From Paenibacillus sp. XY044 (GTDB taxonomy: Bacteria; Bacillota; Bacilli; Paenibacillales; Paenibacillaceae), in the NCBI RefSeq assembly GCF_002257645.1, contig NZ_NQMO01000010.1, positions 186,001-250,000 of the forward strand: a stretch of DNA of 64,000 nt, read 5' to 3'. The translations under genes and the position numbers were made by a program. Numbering within the stretch: the first letter of the stretch is position 1; each line of letters begins with the position of its first letter. The notes below the pieces were generated by a model. It was not told where the DNA came from. It searched no databases and was given only the letters and a program-made list of their open reading frames with translations. This document shows positions 60,894-64,000 of the stretch, in pieces.

Positions 60894-61634
60894 ATGAAAT
60901 TTGGGAAGAGCATAATGGCCGCTGCGGTCATTTCAATCGTTATTCCGTTAGTATTTATATATCGGGGCGGCTCATTGATTTGGTACATGATCCTTCCGCT
61001 GTGGATATTAGCGGTGCTTTCCCTCGGATATGCGCTGATTCGCCGGAGCACATTGCATCATCATGATGCCGTGATCCGCAGCCTCGAGCAGACGGCCATC
61101 CGGACGCTCAACCATCACCGCCATGATTGGATGAACGATTTGCAAATTTTGTATGGTTATATCAAGCTCGGGAAAAGTGATAAAGCGGTTCAGTGTGTGG
61201 AAAGAATAAAGGAACAGATGGCTGTCGAAAGCAAAATTGCCAAGCTGGGTATTCCTTCGCTTATTTTCTATCTTCAGTCTTTTCGCAGCACCAACAGCAA
61301 TTTGGAACTGGACGTTCATGTGGATGATCAGATCACGCTGATCAATAACCTCAGCCAGGAAGAAGGGGCGAACCTGGCCGTGGCTGTCATCCAGACGATC
61401 CGGGCGTATCAATACAGCGGCAAGTCATCGCGGGGCGAGTCCCGCAAACTGCTCCTGAGCCTTCATGAGGAAGGCTCCGAGCTGATCGTGAGATTTGATG
61501 AAGAAGGGTCCCACGGGGATCCGGAACTGCTTCGGCAGCAAATATATAATGTGGTACAAGGCAAGAAAATGAAAGCAGAGCAGATCGATCCGACTCAGGC
61601 TTCATTTGAATTGCGCGTGCCGTGTGGAGCATGA
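60894..61634 (+). CDS. spo0B: Membrane-anchored Spo0B-type phosphotransferase
   Basis: 246 residues. Two N-terminal membrane helices (about 7-23 and 28-49) precede a Spo0B alpha-hairpin with phosphoacceptor His77 in HHRHDWMNDLQIL, then a degenerate ATPase-like C-terminal domain. In B. subtilis Spo0B is soluble and about 192 residues and passes phosphate from Spo0F to Spo0A. The position before obg is conserved. ATG 60894 follows GGGGAG at 4 nt; ATG 60867 is possible and would not remove the helices. Confidence 0.9.
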   Translation: MKFGKSIMAAAVISIVIPLVFIYRGGSLIWYMILPLWILAVLSLGYALIRRSTLHHHDAVIRSLEQTAIRTLNHHRHDWMNDLQILYGYIKLGKSDKAVQCVERIKEQMAVESKIAKLGIPSLIFYLQSFRSTNSNLELDVHVDDQITLINNLSQEEGANLAVAVIQTIRAYQYSGKSSRGESRKLLLSLHEEGSELIVRFDEEGSHGDPELLRQQIYNVVQGKKMKAEQIDPTQASFELRVPCGA

Positions 61635-61647
61635 GGAAGGTGAAGTC

Positions 61648-62958
61648 ATGTTTGTAGATAAAGCGAAAGTCTATGTCAAAGGCGGCGACGGGGGTGACGG
61701 TCTGGTGGCTTTCCGCCGGGAGAAGTACGTTCCGGAAGGCGGGCCGGCCGGTGGTGACGGCGGCAATGGCGGAGATGTCATCTTCCGTGTGGACGAAGGT
61801 CTGCGCACGCTGATGGATTTCAGATACCAGCGCCATTTCAAAGCCAAACGCGGCGAGAAGGGCCGCAATAAGAGCCAGCATGGCGCAGGGGCGGAGGACA
61901 TGATCGTCCGCATCCCGCCAGGAACTGTGCTGATTGACGATGATACGGGCGAAGTTATTGCCGATTTGACGCGTCACGGACAACAGGTCGTCGTTGCCAA
62001 GGGCGGCCGCGGCGGACGTGGCAACATCCGTTTTGCCACCCCGAACAACCCGGCTCCCGAACTCGCCGAGCACGGGGAGGAAGGCCAGGAACGGTATGTG
62101 GTGATGGAGCTTAAGGTAATGGCTGACGTCGGTCTGGTCGGCTTCCCGAGTGTAGGGAAGTCCACGCTGCTGTCGGTCGTTTCCGGCGCCAGACCGAAGA
62201 TCGGGGCGTACCACTTTACGACGATTACGCCGAACCTCGGTGTCGTGGGCATCGGCGAAGGCCGAAGCTTCGTAATGGCAGACCTGCCGGGGTTGATTGA
62301 GGGTGCCCATGAAGGGGTTGGCCTCGGGCACGAGTTTCTTCGCCACGTGGAGCGGACCCGTGTCATTATCCATGTTGTGGATATGGCGGGATCCGAGGGC
62401 CGGGATCCCTACGAGGATTGGGTCAAGATCAACGACGAGCTGAAGCTGTACAACGCGAACCTGGCCGAGCGGCCGCAGATTGTGGCAGCGAACAAAATGG
62501 ATATGCCGGAATCGGAAGACAACCTGGCCGAATTCCGTGAAAAGGTCGGCAAGGACAGACCTGACCTGGAGATTATGCCGATCTCCTCGCTGACAAGACA
62601 GGGCGTTCAGGACCTGCTGTACCGGGCCGCGGATCTGCTGGATCAGATTCCCGTGGAGGCGGAGCTGGAAGAGGTGCCTGAAATCGCCGAGAGAAAGGTG
62701 TACAAGCTGGATAAGACCGAGGATAACTCATTCACGATTACGAGAGACAATGAGGCTTATGTGGTCCACAGCGTCAAGATTGAGCGCCTGCTCAAACGCA
62801 TGCAGATGAATTCGCATGAAGCCATTCTGAAGCTTGCGCGGACGATGCGCCATATGGGGATCGACGATGAGCTTCGCAAACGTGGTGCCGTCGAGGGCAC
62901 GATTGTGAGGATCGCCGATTTTGAATTCGAGTTTGTAGAAGGCAGCAGCTACTATTAA
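61648..62958 (+). CDS. obg: GTPase Obg/CgtA
   Basis: 436 residues. The glycine-rich N-terminal Obg fold (KGGDGGDGLVAFRREKYVPEGGPAGGDGG) is followed by the G domain with P-loop GFPSVGKST (about 168) and NKMD, then a C-terminal OCT domain (about 355-430). Acts in 50S assembly and the stress response; in B. subtilis needed for sporulation start. ATG 61648 behind GAGGAAGGTG. Follows spo0B by 13 bp. Confidence 0.98.
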   Translation: MFVDKAKVYVKGGDGGDGLVAFRREKYVPEGGPAGGDGGNGGDVIFRVDEGLRTLMDFRYQRHFKAKRGEKGRNKSQHGAGAEDMIVRIPPGTVLIDDDTGEVIADLTRHGQQVVVAKGGRGGRGNIRFATPNNPAPELAEHGEEGQERYVVMELKVMADVGLVGFPSVGKSTLLSVVSGARPKIGAYHFTTITPNLGVVGIGEGRSFVMADLPGLIEGAHEGVGLGHEFLRHVERTRVIIHVVDMAGSEGRDPYEDWVKINDELKLYNANLAERPQIVAANKMDMPESEDNLAEFREKVGKDRPDLEIMPISSLTRQGVQDLLYRAADLLDQIPVEAELEEVPEIAERKVYKLDKTEDNSFTITRDNEAYVVHSVKIERLLKRMQMNSHEAILKLARTMRHMGIDDELRKRGAVEGTIVRIADFEFEFVEGSSYY

Positions 62959-62967
62959 AAATACAGG

Positions 62968-63009
62968 AACCGGGCATCGTATATTTCGTATACGGCGTCC
63001 GGTTTTTTT
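62968..63009 (+). terminator. Terminator of spo0B-obg
   Basis: ACCGG/CCGGT and CGTATA/TATACG helices with an internal mismatch, then seven T. Confidence 0.85.
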
Positions 63010-63094
63010 GTTGCGCTGATCTTCTATTTCTGACATTTTACGTTACATTACGGGCATTTTTTTGTATGATGGAGATTAAAAAGGCGTCGGACTA

Positions 63095-63124
63095 TTGACC
63101 GTCAGGCAAGGGTTCCTTTATAAT
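63095..63124 (+). promoter_or_regulatory. σA promoter of pheB-hom
   Basis: TTGACC (63095-63100), 18-bp spacer, TATAAT (63119-63124). Confidence 0.8.
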
Positions 63125-63166
63125 GTCCACTATATGAATACATCAGTCTTTGAGGAGAGGACGTTC

Positions 63167-63604
63167 GTGAAAGAACGCTATTATTTGGTCCGGGAAGACA
63201 TTTTGCCGGAAGCCGTTGTCAAGACGATGCAGGTGAAACAGCTGCTTGCTGCCGGGGATGCGAAGACGGTTCATGAAGCCGTGGAACAAGTGGGCCTGAG
63301 CCGCAGCGCTTTTTATAAATACAAAGACGGAATCCACCTGATCAACCAGTTGGAGCGCGAGCGGATCGTGACGATTTCCATCGATATGGAGCACCGGGCC
63401 GGCATGCTGTCGAAAGTGCTGAGCACGGTGGCCGGTTATGGCGGAAACGTACTGACGATCCACCAGAGTATTCCTTTGCAGGGGATGGCGAATGTGGTGA
63501 TATCCGTCGAAGTGACGCGGCTTGGCGACGAGCTTGGGGACATGCTGGAAGGCATGCGTGACGTAGCGGGAGTCAAACGGGCGAATTTGATCGGACAGGG
63601 GTAA
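63167..63604 (+). CDS. pheB: ACT domain protein PheB (UPF0735)
   Basis: 145 residues. N-terminal helix-turn-helix-like region (YLVREDILPEAVVKTMQVKQLLA ... SRSAFYKYKDGI) and a C-terminal ACT domain (about 70-145, VTISIDMEHRAGMLSKVLS). Amino-acid-binding regulator of unproven role. GTG 63167 is 6 nt after GAGGAGAGG; the in-frame TTG at 63095 is part of the promoter. hom follows. Confidence 0.93.
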   Translation: MKERYYLVREDILPEAVVKTMQVKQLLAAGDAKTVHEAVEQVGLSRSAFYKYKDGIHLINQLERERIVTISIDMEHRAGMLSKVLSTVAGYGGNVLTIHQSIPLQGMANVVISVEVTRLGDELGDMLEGMRDVAGVKRANLIGQG

Positions 63605-63668
63605 GTCCGCGGGCCAATTGCCACTGAAGACAGAGAACGTTATTTGGAGATTCACGGGAGGTATGAGA

Positions 63669-64000
63669 ATGAAGCCGGTTAAAGTTGGATTATTGGGTCT
63701 GGGTACGGTCGGTACGGGGGTCGTCAGGATCGTGGAAGGCCATCAGGAGGATTTGAGCAGCCAGGTGGGCTCTCCGGTCGTCATCGAAAGGATTGCGGTG
63801 AAGAACTCCGGGAAAACGCGCAGCGTAGCCGTTGATCAAGGCAAATTGACGGAAGATCCATGGGATGTCATCCGTGACCCGGAAATCGACGTCATCGTCG
63901 AAGTGATGGGCGGCATAGATGAGACCAAGACCTACATTTTGGAGGCGTTGGAGCGCGGAAAGCATATCGTCACGGCCAACAAGGACCTGATGGCGCTGCA
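63669..64000 (+). CDS. hom: Homoserine dehydrogenase, 3' partial
   Basis: The first 110 residues are inside the window; the frame is open to the edge. NAD(P)-binding motif VGLLGLGTVGTGVVRIV, then DVIVEVMGGIDETKTYILEAL and the ATANKDLMAL-type signature (VTANKDLMAL). Reduces aspartate semialdehyde to homoserine for threonine and methionine. ATG 63669 has 7-nt spacing from GGGAGG; ATG 63663 is too close. Confidence 0.96.
   Translation, partial: MKPVKVGLLGLGTVGTGVVRIVEGHQEDLSSQVGSPVVIERIAVKNSGKTRSVAVDQGKLTEDPWDVIRDPEIDVIVEVMGGIDETKTYILEALERGKHIVTANKDLMAL

Noticed and set aside
63095..63166. Longer PheB starting at TTG 63095
   Set aside because: That TTG is the first triplet of the TTGACC -35 element; the strong ribosome binding site at 63152 supports GTG 63167.

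Overview
The window is a 64 kb piece of a spore-forming Firmicutes chromosome, most likely Paenibacillus or a close relative. The reasons are the σA-type promoters with strong AGGAGG ribosome binding sites, frequent TTG and GTG starts, a T-box leader, an L21 leader, and sporulation genes (lonB, spoVID, a spoIIB-like gene, spoIVFA/B, spo0B). The gene order follows the Bacillus subtilis tig-clpX-lonB-lon-ysxC-hem ... valS-folC ... maf-radC-mreBCD-minCD ... spoIVF-rplU-prp-rpmA-spo0B-obg-pheB block, with family-specific changes. Nearly all coding is on the plus strand; the exceptions are one AraC-type regulator and one tRNA-Arg.

Layout. 1-2.8 kb: a heterodimeric ABC exporter pair (BmrCD-like), the first subunit cut by the window edge. 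3.1-12.7 kb: a carbohydrate-uptake module made of a YesM/YesN-type two-component system, a lipoprotein substrate-binding protein, two permeases, an AraC-type regulator, a sugar-phosphate isomerase-like protein and a Gfo/Idh dehydrogenase. 12.7-14.2 kb: a 1.2 kb non-coding accessory stretch with a 9-bp minisatellite ending in twelve G, three degenerate repeats, and a four-unit tandem array beside tRNA-Arg(UCU). 14.2-25.2 kb: protein quality control (YsoA-like TPR protein, trigger factor, ClpP, ClpX, LonB, Lon, YsxC), with ispG inserted. 25.2-27.5 kb: two uncharacterised proteins around speD. 27.6-36.4 kb: the heme and siroheme operon hemA-hemX-(precorrin-2 dehydrogenase)-hemC-(cobA/hemD fusion)-hemB-hemL, plus an RluD-type pseudouridine synthase. 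36.5-46.5 kb: spoVID, T-box-valS, folC, murC, a SPOR-domain SpoIIB-like protein, a small membrane protein and maf. 46.5-51.3 kb: radC, mreBCD, minCD (cell shape and septum placement). 51.5-56.0 kb: a DUF2179-type membrane protein and an opuC-type compatible-solute ABC operon, lying between minD and spoIVFA. 56.4-64 kb: spoIVFA/B, RNase G, L21 leader-rplU-prp-rpmA, spo0B, obg, pheB and the start of hom.

The core genes look ordinary. The least explained signals are non-coding: the tRNA-Arg-adjacent (A-B)x2 array, a dispersed 57-bp hairpin repeat with structure-preserving substitutions, a possible structured 5' leader on speD, and a complex leader before an uncharacterised gene at 25.5 kb. Among proteins, the N-terminally membrane-anchored Spo0B and a gene that seems to start at ATT deserve attention. 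All calls come from reading the sequence; no database search was run.
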